DNA of 10,849 bases from Bacteroidales bacterium UBA1800 (GTDB lineage: Bacteria > Bacteroidota > Bacteroidia > Bacteroidales > VadinHA17), in NCBI GenBank assembly GCA_002319915.1, contig DCFQ01000081.1:976-11824 (forward strand), in the 5' to 3' direction. The notes below the pieces were generated by a model. The model worked only from the letters and a program-made list of their open reading frames with translations, did not search any database and was not told the origin of the DNA. Position numbers and translations under genes: made by a program. Of the stretch, positions 1-7,387 are shown piece by piece. Numbering within the stretch: position 1 is the stretch's first letter; each line of letters begins with the position of its first letter.

Positions 1-336
1 CCGGTTGTTGAGCATAATGGTGATTTCTATTCGTGCGACCATTATGTAGACAGTAATCATTTCCTTGGAAATATCAGAGATCATTCACTGGTTTATTTTC
101 TTGAAAGCAAACAACAGACTGAGTTTGGTATGGCAAAGTATTTGACACTCCCGGGATATTGCCGTAGTTGTGAAGTATTACCGATGTGCAATGGCGAATG
201 CCCGAAGAACAGGATCAAAAAAACTCCGGACGGCAGGTATGACCTTAATTACCTTTGTGAAGGCTATAAACATTTCTTTACCCGTTGCAGGCCATTTATT
301 GATACGGTGCGGACTGCATGGATGAACCCCGGATAA
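1..336 (+). CDS. Anaerobic sulfatase-maturating enzyme, C-terminal SPASM part (5' truncated)
   Basis: Frame 1 is open from the first base and gives 111 residues ending at TAA 334-336; the radical SAM core lies outside the window. The family oxidises an active-site Cys or Ser of type I sulfatases to formylglycine in the cytoplasm, using S-adenosylmethionine and auxiliary 4Fe-4S clusters. Visible here is the SPASM cluster-binding region: GDFYSCDHYVD at fragment residues 7-17, LGNI soon after, then a Cys-X2-Cys-X5-Cys-X3-Cys run (Cys54, 57, 63, 67) inside LPGYCRSC and CNGECPKNR, then NYLCEGYKHFF with Cys86. The combination CNGECPKNR, TPDG, LNYLCEGYK is typical of Bacteroidota maturases, so the call is firm although the catalytic CxxxCxxC motif cannot be checked. 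It converges with the hydrolase gene 19 nt downstream. Its sulfatase partner is not in view. Confidence 0.93.
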   Translation, partial: PVVEHNGDFYSCDHYVDSNHFLGNIRDHSLVYFLESKQQTEFGMAKYLTLPGYCRSCEVLPMCNGECPKNRIKKTPDGRYDLNYLCEGYKHFFTRCRPFIDTVRTAWMNPG

Positions 337-345
337 AATTCCGGG
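328..345. terminator. Candidate hairpin between convergent genes
   Basis: CCCGGA at 328-333 pairs with TCCGGG at 340-345 across a 6-nt loop, overlapping the maturase stop codon. A competing pairing is CCGGAT (329-334) with ATCCGG (349-354). It sits where two convergent genes end 19 nt apart, so a bidirectional terminator is plausible. There is no T-run on either strand, so this is weak. Confidence 0.3.
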
Positions 346-355
346 TAAATCCGGC

Positions 356-1216
356 TCAGGTCTTCAGCTTTTCCCGGAAAAACGCGACGGTCCTTGACCA
401 TGCCAGCTTCGCGGCGCTTTCATTGTACCGTTCCGGATTTGTATCATTGTTAAAAGCATGGCTTGTACCCGGGTAAATAAATATCCGGTAGTCCTTGTGG
501 TACTTCTTAAGGGCTTCTTCAAATGCTGGGATCCCAGGGTCGATCATAGGGTCATTTTCCGCATAATGGGCCATCAGCGGCGCTTTTATCTTTTCGACAT
601 CCTCGGCGGAAGGCTGGCGTCCGTAATAAGGTACGGCGGCATCCAGGTCGGGTGAATTGACTGCAACCTGGTTCGTCATCCCGCCGCCCCAGCAGAATCC
701 GGTGCAGCCTACCTTGCCCGTGGTAAGTGGATTTGTCTTCAGGTATTTAACAGCATCCACGAAGTCCTTTACGGTCTGCTGCATATCCAGCTTTTTGAAC
801 ATTTCGGGCACATTGGTCGCGTCCTTAGGGGTTCCGCCAATTGGAGAGAGTGCGTCAGGCGCCAGGGCCAGGAATCCCTCACGGGCCATTCTGCGGGTAA
901 CATCCTCAATATGAGGAACCAGGCCGCGGTTCTCGTGAATGACGATCACGGCTGGATACCTTGTGCCTTCCTTAGGCCGGGCCAGGTAAGCCTTCATCGG
1001 ACCCGATTCCCCCGGATAATTAATGAATTCGGTTATAAGCCCGGGATATTCCTGCATTTCTTTTGAGCCTTCCTGCATATTCTGGTCCAGGACCGGAATT
1101 ATTGCCATTGCAGCGGCGCTTCCTCCTGTAAGGAGTGCGAGGGACCTCAGGAATGACCTCCTTCCGGTCGTTCCTTTTCTGTACGATTCATAGAGCTCCT
1201 TGATCTTACTTTCCAT
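356..1216 (-). CDS. Tat-exported dienelactone hydrolase family protein
   Basis: A 286-residue alpha/beta hydrolase. Frame-internal TTG at 1249 could extend it by 11 residues, but ATG 1216 (MESKIKEL) is preferred: it is the first ATG and suits the signal. Residues about 19-45 form a twin-arginine signal (GRRSFLRS followed by a hydrophobic Leu/Ala stretch), so the protein is probably exported folded or anchored on the outer face of the inner membrane. The mature part carries the dienelactone hydrolase signatures: HENRG with Glu95, nucleophile elbow GFCWGG with Cys175, HYAENDP with Asp222, and GTSHAFNND with His253, a complete Cys-Asp-His triad. Family members hydrolyse lactones or esters; the substrate cannot be read from the sequence, and most relatives are not true dienelactone degraders. 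It is divergent from fhs with a 138-nt shared upstream region, and no aromatic degradation genes are nearby. Confidence 0.9.
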   Translation of the reverse strand: MESKIKELYESYRKGTTGRRSFLRSLALLTGGSAAAMAIIPVLDQNMQEGSKEMQEYPGLITEFINYPGESGPMKAYLARPKEGTRYPAVIVIHENRGLVPHIEDVTRRMAREGFLALAPDALSPIGGTPKDATNVPEMFKKLDMQQTVKDFVDAVKYLKTNPLTTGKVGCTGFCWGGGMTNQVAVNSPDLDAAVPYYGRQPSAEDVEKIKAPLMAHYAENDPMIDPGIPAFEEALKKYHKDYRIFIYPGTSHAFNNDTNPERYNESAAKLAWSRTVAFFREKLKT

Positions 1217-1245
1217 GGCATTTGATTTTTGATTGCAATACCATA

Positions 1246-1277
1246 ACAATTTAAGTCAAAATGAATGATTGTGCAAA
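1246..1277 (-). promoter_or_regulatory. Weak candidate promoter for the hydrolase gene
   Basis: On the minus strand, TTTG (complement of 1274-1277) lies 20 nt before TAAATTGT (complement of 1246-1253). The spacing fits the Bacteroidota pattern, but the second box matches only four of the six fixed positions of TAnnTTTG. It would place transcription start about 20-25 nt before ATG 1216, which agrees with the chosen start and not with TTG 1249. Confidence 0.25.
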
Positions 1278-1354
1278 CAAACCTGCCTTATTAATTGCCT
1301 CCTTCTTATCGGAAAAGAATTGTTACTTTCATGGTCTGAAAAAAAAACCTTCCT

Positions 1355-3031
1355 ATGAAAAAAGATATAGAAATTGCCCAGGAAGCCAGGATAAGGCTGA
1401 TATCCGAGATCGCTGCGGAACTTGGGATACCTGAAGATGAGCTGGAGCTTTACGGAAAGTACAAGGCAAAGATCCCCTTGCATTTCATTGATGAGGAGAA
1501 AGCCGCAAAGGCGAAGCTGGTCCTTGTCACCGCCATCACCCCGACCCCGTCGGGCGAAGGCAAGACAACCACCTCGATCGGGCTGGCTCAGGCGCTTAAC
1601 AGGATTGGCAGGAAAACCACGGTCGTTCTCAGGGAACCATCTCTGGGTCCGGTGTTCGGAATAAAGGGCGGTGCGGCCGGAGGAGGCTACTCACAGGTCA
1701 TTCCGATGGAAGACATCAACCTGCATTTCACGGGCGACATTTCTGCTGTGGAAAAAGCCCATAACCTTCTTGCTGCATTGATCGACAACAATATCCAGCT
1801 TAAGAGCGGTGAAGGCAACCTGGGGATCGATCCCAGGACGATCGAGTGGAAGAGAGTGATGGATATGAATGAAAGATCGCTGAGGGACATAGTAATCGGG
1901 CTGGGCGGCACTACGGAAGGGGTACCGCGGCAGTCGGGATTTGATATAACCGCTGCATCGGAGGTCATGGCCACCCTTTGCATGGCAAAAAACCGTGACG
2001 ACCTGAAAGAGAGGCTCGGGAACATCTTTATAGGATATACTTATTCAGACAAGCCGGTCTTTGCAAGGGACCTGAAAGCCCAGGGAGCGATGGCTACACT
2101 CCTTAAGGACGCCATCAAGCCAAACCTTGTGCAGACCCTTGAAGGAACCCCTGCCATTATTCATGGGGGACCTTTTGCCAATATTGCGCAGGGTACAAAT
2201 TCGATCATTGCCACAAAAACCGGCTTGTCGCTGAGCGATTATGTCGTTACGGAAGCGGGCTTTGCGAGCGAGCTCGGGGCAGAAAAGTTCTTTGATATCA
2301 AATCAAGGGTGGGGAACATCAGGACAAGCGCAGTGGTGCTGGTCGCAACTGTAAGGGCCCTGAAGTACCATGGCGGCGTTAAGCTGTCGTCCCTGCACCT
2401 TGAGGATAATGCCGCCCTTTCACGCGGATTCGCCAACCTTGACAAGCATATCGAGAACATGCGGCATTTCGGATTCAACCCGGTGGTTGCAATAAACAGG
2501 TTTGAGGCCGACTCGCCGGAAGAGCTCTCTATGATTAAGGAGCATTGCCGGGAAATGGGGATACGGGCTGCAATCAACGATGCCTGGGCAAAGGGCGGAG
2601 AAGGAGCCCTGGAGCTTGCAGAAAATGTCATCCGGTCAACGGCCGGTACTGAAAATTCTTTTAGTTACCTGTATGAGCTTGACTGGCCGTTTGAAAAGAA
2701 AATTGAGACTATCTGTACGAAAATGTACGGAGCCCATCATGTGGAATATACCGTGAAGGCTAAAAATCAGCTCGGAAAGATAAACCAGCTTGGGTTCGGA
2801 AGCCTGGCTGTTTGCATTGCCAAAACCCAGAAATCCTTGTCGGATGATCAGAATGTAAGGGGCAGGCCGGAAGGGTTCACTATCAGGATCAGGGAAATAG
2901 AGATCTCTTCAGGTGCCGGCTTCATTGTTCCGATTGCAGGTACGATAATGAGGATGCCCGGGTTGCCCAACTCCCCTTCCGCGGAAAAGATTGACATTGA
3001 TTCGGATGGAAAGATCTCAGGCCTCTTCTGA
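1355..3031 (+). CDS. fhs: Formate--tetrahydrofolate ligase
   Basis: A full-length 558-residue enzyme (family about 550-560) that joins formate to tetrahydrofolate with ATP, giving 10-formyl-tetrahydrofolate for purine synthesis, initiator-Met formylation or one-carbon flux. The N-terminal nucleotide-binding loop is TPTPSGEGKTT at residues 62-72, followed by the family signature REPSLGPVFGIKGGAAGGG (93-111) and then MEDINLHFTGD. Further conserved stretches are EGTPAIIHGGPFANIAQGTNS, VVTEAGFASELGAEKFFDIK, and the C-terminal MRMPGLP. ATG 1355 gives the usual N-terminus; only an A/C-rich leader precedes it, with no clear Shine-Dalgarno and no convincing promoter boxes. It stands alone, divergent from the hydrolase and separated by 180 nt from the next gene; no folD or fchA is adjacent. 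In Bacteroidota it usually serves biosynthesis rather than acetogenesis. Confidence 0.98.
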   Translation: MKKDIEIAQEARIRLISEIAAELGIPEDELELYGKYKAKIPLHFIDEEKAAKAKLVLVTAITPTPSGEGKTTTSIGLAQALNRIGRKTTVVLREPSLGPVFGIKGGAAGGGYSQVIPMEDINLHFTGDISAVEKAHNLLAALIDNNIQLKSGEGNLGIDPRTIEWKRVMDMNERSLRDIVIGLGGTTEGVPRQSGFDITAASEVMATLCMAKNRDDLKERLGNIFIGYTYSDKPVFARDLKAQGAMATLLKDAIKPNLVQTLEGTPAIIHGGPFANIAQGTNSIIATKTGLSLSDYVVTEAGFASELGAEKFFDIKSRVGNIRTSAVVLVATVRALKYHGGVKLSSLHLEDNAALSRGFANLDKHIENMRHFGFNPVVAINRFEADSPEELSMIKEHCREMGIRAAINDAWAKGGEGALELAENVIRSTAGTENSFSYLYELDWPFEKKIETICTKMYGAHHVEYTVKAKNQLGKINQLGFGSLAVCIAKTQKSLSDDQNVRGRPEGFTIRIREIEISSGAGFIVPIAGTIMRMPGLPNSPSAEKIDIDSDGKISGLF

Positions 3032-3066
3032 GAAATATTATTTCCTGTTATTGCGTTTAGTGATTA

Positions 3067-3091
3067 GCGGGTAGAAGAAGAAATAACCCGC
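3067..3091 (+). terminator. Candidate hairpin downstream of fhs
   Basis: GCGGGT (3067-3072) pairs with ACCCGC (3086-3091) around a purine-rich 13-nt loop, 36 nt after the fhs stop. A second GC-rich palindrome, CGGCGCCG, follows at 3097-3104. No T-run follows, so a role as an intrinsic terminator is only suggested by position. Confidence 0.3.
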
Positions 3092-3146
3092 CAGGGCGGC
3101 GCCGTTAAATCATAAATGCGTCTTCAAACGCTGTCTCTTTATTAAA

Positions 3147-3178
3147 TTTTGCTCATTTTCGATTTTTGGCTAATTTTA
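3147..3178 (+). promoter_or_regulatory. Bacteroidota-type promoter for the beta-barrel/beta-galactosidase pair
   Basis: TTTTG at 3147-3151 is followed after 19 nt by TAATTTTA at 3171-3178, which matches TAnnTTTG in all fixed positions but the last. The boxes lie in an AT-rich stretch, and the expected start of transcription near 3183-3186 leaves a leader of about 27 nt before ATG 3212. Spacing and composition both fit the Bacteroidota consensus. Confidence 0.5.
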
Positions 3179-3211
3179 GATTTAATTAGAAAGTAATCCG
3201 GTAGCAGAGTG

Positions 3212-3844
3212 ATGAAAAGGATAATTGCCATTTTTCTTTTAGTTGTAGCCCTGGCTGATCTTTCAGTGGCAGAGGGCCAGTCGAGATATCTGAGACGGCC
3301 AGTGTCGAAACTGGGATACGGCATCAAGGGAGGCGCCAACCTCACCTGGCAGGCAAGCCCTGGCAATGACGCCAATGTAACGATAAGGGACATAATCGGG
3401 GTGAATGTCGGGGGATTCTGTAATTATTTCTTTCAACGCCAGATGGCCTTTCAGGGCGAGCTGATGGTGTCGGGAAGAGGCTCCCACTGGAAGGATTTCT
3501 ATGACAATATGAAAGATATTGTCACGTACCTGGATGTGCCGTTATTATTCCGGTATCAGCCCCTCAAGTATCTTAACGTACATGCCGGTCCAGTGATAAG
3601 CTACAGGATAAATGCGACGCAGAAGGATATGACTGCGGATGTAAAGTCAGAGATCAAGGATTACTACGAGAGTTTCGAGTTATCCATGGCAGCTGGCGCA
3701 GAAATCAACCTTCCATCCCATATTAATTTTACGGTCAGGTACATTCACGGATTCACCCCTGCCACCACAGCCGTGGAATATGTAGATCCCTGGTACAACA
3801 GGATGATCCAGGTATCGGTGGGATACAGGTTTGCAGGCAAATAA
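3212..3844 (+). CDS. PorT-like outer-membrane beta-barrel protein
   Basis: A 210-residue protein beginning MKRIIAIFLLVVALADLSVA, a Sec signal peptide with probable cleavage near residues 20-23. GTG at 3209 immediately precedes the ATG in frame; ATG is the better start. The mature part reads as a small outer-membrane barrel of the OMP_b-brl_2/PorT-like kind: YGIKGGANLTW, then alternating polar and hydrophobic strands such as VGGFCNYFFQRQMAFQGELMVSGRG, YLDVPLLFRYQPLKYLNVHAGPVISYRINA, FELSMAAGAEINL and INFTVRYIHGF, ending in MIQVSVGYRFAGK, an aromatic-rich last strand. The order GxKGGxN, dVPLLxRY, GP is what this family shows. Its specific role is unknown; relatives are generic barrels without defined cargo. 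It lies 52 nt upstream of the beta-galactosidase on the same strand, so the two may be co-transcribed. Confidence 0.88.
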   Translation: MKRIIAIFLLVVALADLSVAEGQSRYLRRPVSKLGYGIKGGANLTWQASPGNDANVTIRDIIGVNVGGFCNYFFQRQMAFQGELMVSGRGSHWKDFYDNMKDIVTYLDVPLLFRYQPLKYLNVHAGPVISYRINATQKDMTADVKSEIKDYYESFELSMAAGAEINLPSHINFTVRYIHGFTPATTAVEYVDPWYNRMIQVSVGYRFAGK

Positions 3845-3896
3845 CCAGATCAGGAACAGCAAAATCGACTAAACCTCATATCAAATCTCAATTGAA

Positions 3897-6800
3897 ATGA
3901 AAAAGCTTAAGGGAACCCTCCTTATCGTACTTGTTTTACTGGCGTCGTGTAAGAAATACTCGAAATACGATGGGATCGCATTCACCGAAAAGGAACCGCG
4001 CGACTGGGAGAATCCTGCCATCACGGGATTGAACAAGGAAGCCCCCCACGCTACTTTGATCAGCTTTCCCGATGAGGCGTCGGCACTTAATGGAGACAAG
4101 GCTGGATCCCCGGACTACCTCTCCCTTGACGGGATCTGGAAATTTCATTTTGAAAAATCCCCGGATAAGCGGCCATACTGGTTCTTTAAGGAAGACTATG
4201 ACACGCGCGACTGGGACAACATCGAGGTCCCGTCAAACTGGCAGATGAAGGGATACGATGTTCCAATCTATGTTAACATTACCTATCCTTTCCGGAGTGA
4301 TCCTCCAAAAATACCCCACGAATTCAACCCTGTGGGTTCATATAAAAGAACATTCAAAGTCCCTTCTGACTGGGAAGGGAAGGAGGTGTTCCTTAATTTT
4401 GGAGCCGTAAGCTCATTTTTCTATGTCTGGATCAACGAACAGCTTGCAGGGTCGGGCAAGGACAGTAAAACCCCTGTCGAGTTCAATATTACCAAATACC
4501 TGAAGAAAGGCTCAAATTCAATAGCTGTTGAGGTTTACAGGTGGTGTGACGGGAGCTACCTGGAGGACCAGGATTTTTTCAGGCTCAGCGGTATTCAGCG
4601 TTCGGTTTTCCTCCATGCCAGGCCTGGAACTCGAATAAATGATTTCTTTGCCATAGGCGACCTGGAAAAGAATTACAAGGACGGCCTGCTCAAAGTAAGT
4701 GTCTCACTTATAGGCGATGCCCCCGATCAGGACGATTTTACGGTTGAATCATCACTTTTTGACAACGGTCAGAAGATCTGGGCCGATTCGAAGGGTTCAA
4801 AGTTGAGCGAAGGTAAGGCAGAAATTGCCTTCATACAGCCATTTCCCGGGGCAAAGAAATGGAGCGCTGAAACGCCCGAACTTTATTCCCTCGTATTGAC
4901 GCTGAAGGATGGCACGGGGAAGATCCTCGAAAGCGTCGGCTCAAAGATTGGCTTCAGAAAGGTAGAAATTATAAACTCCCAGTTTCTTGTCAATGGAGTG
5001 CCGGTAAGGATAAAGGGCACCAATATTCATGAACACAATGAAATTACAGGTCACGTAATTGATGAGGCGACGGTATTGAAGGATATCAGGATCATGAAAA
5101 GCCACAATATCAATGCTGTAAGGACCTCGCATTATCCGGAGCAGGAATTATGGTACGACATGTGCGACAGGTACGGCCTTTATCTTGTGGATGAGGCGGA
5201 TATCGAGTCGCATGGCATCGGTTACGATAAGGACGTGACACTTGCTGACAAGCCGGAATGGGCAGCAGCCCATCTCGACAGGATGCAGAGGATGGTGGAG
5301 CGGGATAAAAATCATCCGTCTGTCATAATATGGTCGCTTGGCAATGAAGCGGGCGACGGGCATAACTTTCTGGCTGACTACAAATGGACCAAGAGCAGGG
5401 ATGAATCCCGGCCAGTCCAGTATGAGAGGGCGGAGCAGAGCACCAATACCCCGGAACGCCATACAGATATTTACTGCCCGATGTATGCAAGGATATCGCA
5501 AATTGAAGCATATGCAAAGGACGCCAGGCAGGACAGACCGCTGATAATGTGCGAATATGCTCATTCCATGGGCAACTCCGACGGGAACTTCCAGGACTAC
5601 TGGGACATGATTGAGAAGTACCCCAAACTGCAGGGGGGATTTATCTGGGACTGGGTCGATCAGGGATTTCTTAAAACAGATGAGAACGGCATAAGATATT
5701 GGACATATGGTGGGGATTACGGTGAGGAAGGCATCCCGAGTGATGGCAATTTCTGCATTAACGGACTGACCTGGCCCGACAGGACTCCCAAGCCCGCTCT
5801 AAGCGAGGTGAAAAAGACCTACCAAAATGTAGGTTTTGATCCTGTCAACCTGGCTGCCGGGCAGATCAGGATCGTCAACAAGTACGATTTTACGAACCTT
5901 TCAGCCTTTGCATGCGATTGGGATATTATGGCCGACGGGACGGCAATCAGGTCAGGGAAGATCACATTCAGGGACCTGGAACCGAAAAAGGACACCCTGG
6001 TTACAATCCCGGTTTCCGGAATTGACCTGGCACAGGGAACGGAATATTTTCTAAATTTCAGGGTATCCAGGACCGACGCATGGAACCTCGTTCCAGAAGA
6101 TCATATTTATGCCTCAGCCCAGTTCAAGCTGCCCGTGGAAGGAAAACCTTATGCCGGAAAGGGTGATGAACTCGCGGTACTTCAGACAAAAACAGAAGAT
6201 AAGTCACTCACTGTCAGCGGAAAGGACCTCGTTGTGAAATTTAACCTCGAAAGCGGCAGGATGGAAAGTTTTGCCTTCAGGGGGAAAGAGCTGCTCAGGA
6301 AAGGCCCGGAACCTGATTTCTGGCGTCCGCTTACGGATAATGATTATGGCTACGGCGGTGATATTAAGCTGGCCGTGTGGAAAAAAGCGGGTGAGAAAAC
6401 AACCGTGAAGAAGGCCGGTATCAGCCAGCCTGAAATGGGGAAAGTTGTTGTGACTTTCGATTACGATATTTCCGGGGATAAGGGTGAGAAGATTGCTGGT
6501 TATGTCACGACATATACCATCCTGGGTTCGGGCGACATCATTGTAAAGAACCAGTTCTCGAAAGTGTCAGACGGGGTCCCGGAACTGCCCCGCATGGGGA
6601 TGCAGATGCAGCTCCCGGATGACTATTCAAACCTGAAATGGTTCGGGCGCGGTCCCCAGGAAAACTATGCCGACAGGAAGAAAGCTGCCGATGTGGGTAT
6701 CTACGAGAGTACGGTCGATGACCAGTATGTCCCGTATGTGAGGCCGCAGGAGAATGGTTACAAGACCGATACCAGGTGGCTTACCCTTACCGACGATAAT

Positions 6801-7127
6801 GGCTACGGGCTGCTTATCAGCGGAAGCCCGCTGATATGCTTCGCCGCCCTGAAAAACATCCACGACGATTTCGAATCGCCCGGCAAGCTTTCACAGTACA
6901 GGCCGGATGCCAAAACCGCAAACAGGCACATCAATGATGTGAAACCCCGCGACCTGGTAAACCTCAATGTGGACCTGGGCCAGATGGGTGTGGGCGGCGA
7001 TGACTCCTGGGGTGCTGAGATACATCCCCAGTACCGGCTGCTGGACAGGAAATATGAGTACTCCTTCCGGATGAGGCCTGTAACCAGGGATGATGATGTT
7101 TTGAGGCTGGCTAAGGAGAGGTTTTAG
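3897..7127 (+). CDS. lacZ: GH2 beta-galactosidase (LacZ type), predicted lipoprotein
   Basis: A complete 1076-residue glycoside hydrolase family 2 enzyme of the five-domain LacZ type, expected to release terminal beta-linked galactose. The N-terminus has a lipoprotein signal with lipobox LASC and Cys18, so the enzyme is probably membrane-anchored, unlike cytoplasmic E. coli LacZ; periplasmic or surface side cannot be told. Order: sugar-binding jelly roll about 73-243, Ig-like domain about 245-355, TIM barrel about 356-640, a second Ig-like region about 650-745, and the LacZ small-chain domain about 765-1060. Key residues: acid/base Glu484 in WSLGNEAGDG, nucleophile Glu553 in MCEYAHSMGNS, RTSHYP (409-414), DEADIESHG (432-440), GGFIWDWVDQG (580-590), FWRPLTDND (808-816) and QMGVGGDDSWG (1029-1039). 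Substrate could also be a galactoside within a complex glycan. It follows the barrel gene by 52 nt and ends 3 nt before the inverted-repeat block. Confidence 0.96.
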   Translation: MKKLKGTLLIVLVLLASCKKYSKYDGIAFTEKEPRDWENPAITGLNKEAPHATLISFPDEASALNGDKAGSPDYLSLDGIWKFHFEKSPDKRPYWFFKEDYDTRDWDNIEVPSNWQMKGYDVPIYVNITYPFRSDPPKIPHEFNPVGSYKRTFKVPSDWEGKEVFLNFGAVSSFFYVWINEQLAGSGKDSKTPVEFNITKYLKKGSNSIAVEVYRWCDGSYLEDQDFFRLSGIQRSVFLHARPGTRINDFFAIGDLEKNYKDGLLKVSVSLIGDAPDQDDFTVESSLFDNGQKIWADSKGSKLSEGKAEIAFIQPFPGAKKWSAETPELYSLVLTLKDGTGKILESVGSKIGFRKVEIINSQFLVNGVPVRIKGTNIHEHNEITGHVIDEATVLKDIRIMKSHNINAVRTSHYPEQELWYDMCDRYGLYLVDEADIESHGIGYDKDVTLADKPEWAAAHLDRMQRMVERDKNHPSVIIWSLGNEAGDGHNFLADYKWTKSRDESRPVQYERAEQSTNTPERHTDIYCPMYARISQIEAYAKDARQDRPLIMCEYAHSMGNSDGNFQDYWDMIEKYPKLQGGFIWDWVDQGFLKTDENGIRYWTYGGDYGEEGIPSDGNFCINGLTWPDRTPKPALSEVKKTYQNVGFDPVNLAAGQIRIVNKYDFTNLSAFACDWDIMADGTAIRSGKITFRDLEPKKDTLVTIPVSGIDLAQGTEYFLNFRVSRTDAWNLVPEDHIYASAQFKLPVEGKPYAGKGDELAVLQTKTEDKSLTVSGKDLVVKFNLESGRMESFAFRGKELLRKGPEPDFWRPLTDNDYGYGGDIKLAVWKKAGEKTTVKKAGISQPEMGKVVVTFDYDISGDKGEKIAGYVTTYTILGSGDIIVKNQFSKVSDGVPELPRMGMQMQLPDDYSNLKWFGRGPQENYADRKKAADVGIYESTVDDQYVPYVRPQENGYKTDTRWLTLTDDNGYGLLISGSPLICFAALKNIHDDFESPGKLSQYRPDAKTANRHINDVKPRDLVNLNVDLGQMGVGGDDSWGAEIHPQYRLLDRKYEYSFRMRPVTRDDDVLRLAKERF

Positions 7128-7130
7128 AGA

Positions 7131-7155
7131 GTTGCTGGGTGCTGGTTAGCTGGTT
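7131..7155 (+). repeat. Left inverted-repeat arm
   Basis: 25 bp beginning GTTGCTGGGTGCTGG, 3 nt after the lacZ stop codon. It matches the reverse complement of 7388-7412 with one mismatch (A at 7148 against T). The arm is itself made of near-8-nt units: GTTGCTGG, GTGCTGG, TTAGCTGG. Confidence 0.85.
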
Positions 7156-7175
7156 AACTTGTTAACTTGTTAGTT
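7153..7175 (+). repeat. 8-nt tandem repeat
   Basis: GTTAACTT occurs at 7153-7160 and 7161-7168, followed by a partial degenerate copy GTTAGTT at 7169-7175. Each unit contains the palindrome GTTAAC. It continues the GCTGG-type units of the left arm, giving a run of degenerate 7-8-nt units from 7131 onwards. Confidence 0.65.
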
Positions 7176-7247
7176 CCAGGATAATGAAAATCCTGATCAT
7201 CAAGACCCGTAAACCCGCAAACCGGACCTGGCGTTGAAGGGATGTAT

Positions 7248-7262
7248 CAAAAGTAACTTTTG
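7248..7262. repeat. Short palindrome inside the block
   Basis: CAAAAGTAACTTTTG is palindromic with 7-bp arms around a single central A. TGTATCA at 7243-7249 overlaps its left end and is mirrored by TGATACA at 7346-7352. The short outer pair could be chance. Confidence 0.55.
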
Positions 7263-7295
7263 CAGCAAACCGACCTTTGAGCGACTTCGTGTTTT

Positions 7296-7330
7296 CCTTT
7301 GTGTCCCGATAGCTATCGGGATCACAAAGG
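7296..7330. repeat. Long hairpin with perfect 18-bp palindromic core
   Basis: The core TCCCGATAGCTATCGGGA at 7304-7321 is a perfect palindrome. It is flanked by CCTTTGTG (7296-7303) and CACAAAGG (7323-7330), which also pair, with only T7322 unpaired, so 17 bp of stem can form in DNA or RNA with little or no loop. Located between convergent genes, it may act as a bidirectional terminator, but there is no T-run. It also resembles repetitive extragenic palindromes. Confidence 0.7.
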
Positions 7331-7387
7331 TAAACAAGGGACTAATGATACAGTCTCAGGAGAAGGGACCAGATTGCCATTCGGATA

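Noticed and set aside
1319..1331. TTGTTACTTTCA as a possible promoter for fhs
   Set aside because: TACTTTCA fits TAnnTTTG poorly and the nearest upstream TTG (1295-1297) is 26 nt away, outside the usual 17-23 nt.
1256..1483. 75-codon minus-strand frame across the fhs start
   Set aside because: It overlaps the fhs N-terminus and the divergent promoter region, starts in the gene body and shows no conserved motif.
5148..5564. 138-codon open frame antisense to lacZ
   Set aside because: It overlaps the strongly conserved catalytic part of the beta-galactosidase and looks like noise from GC-rich third positions on the opposite strand.
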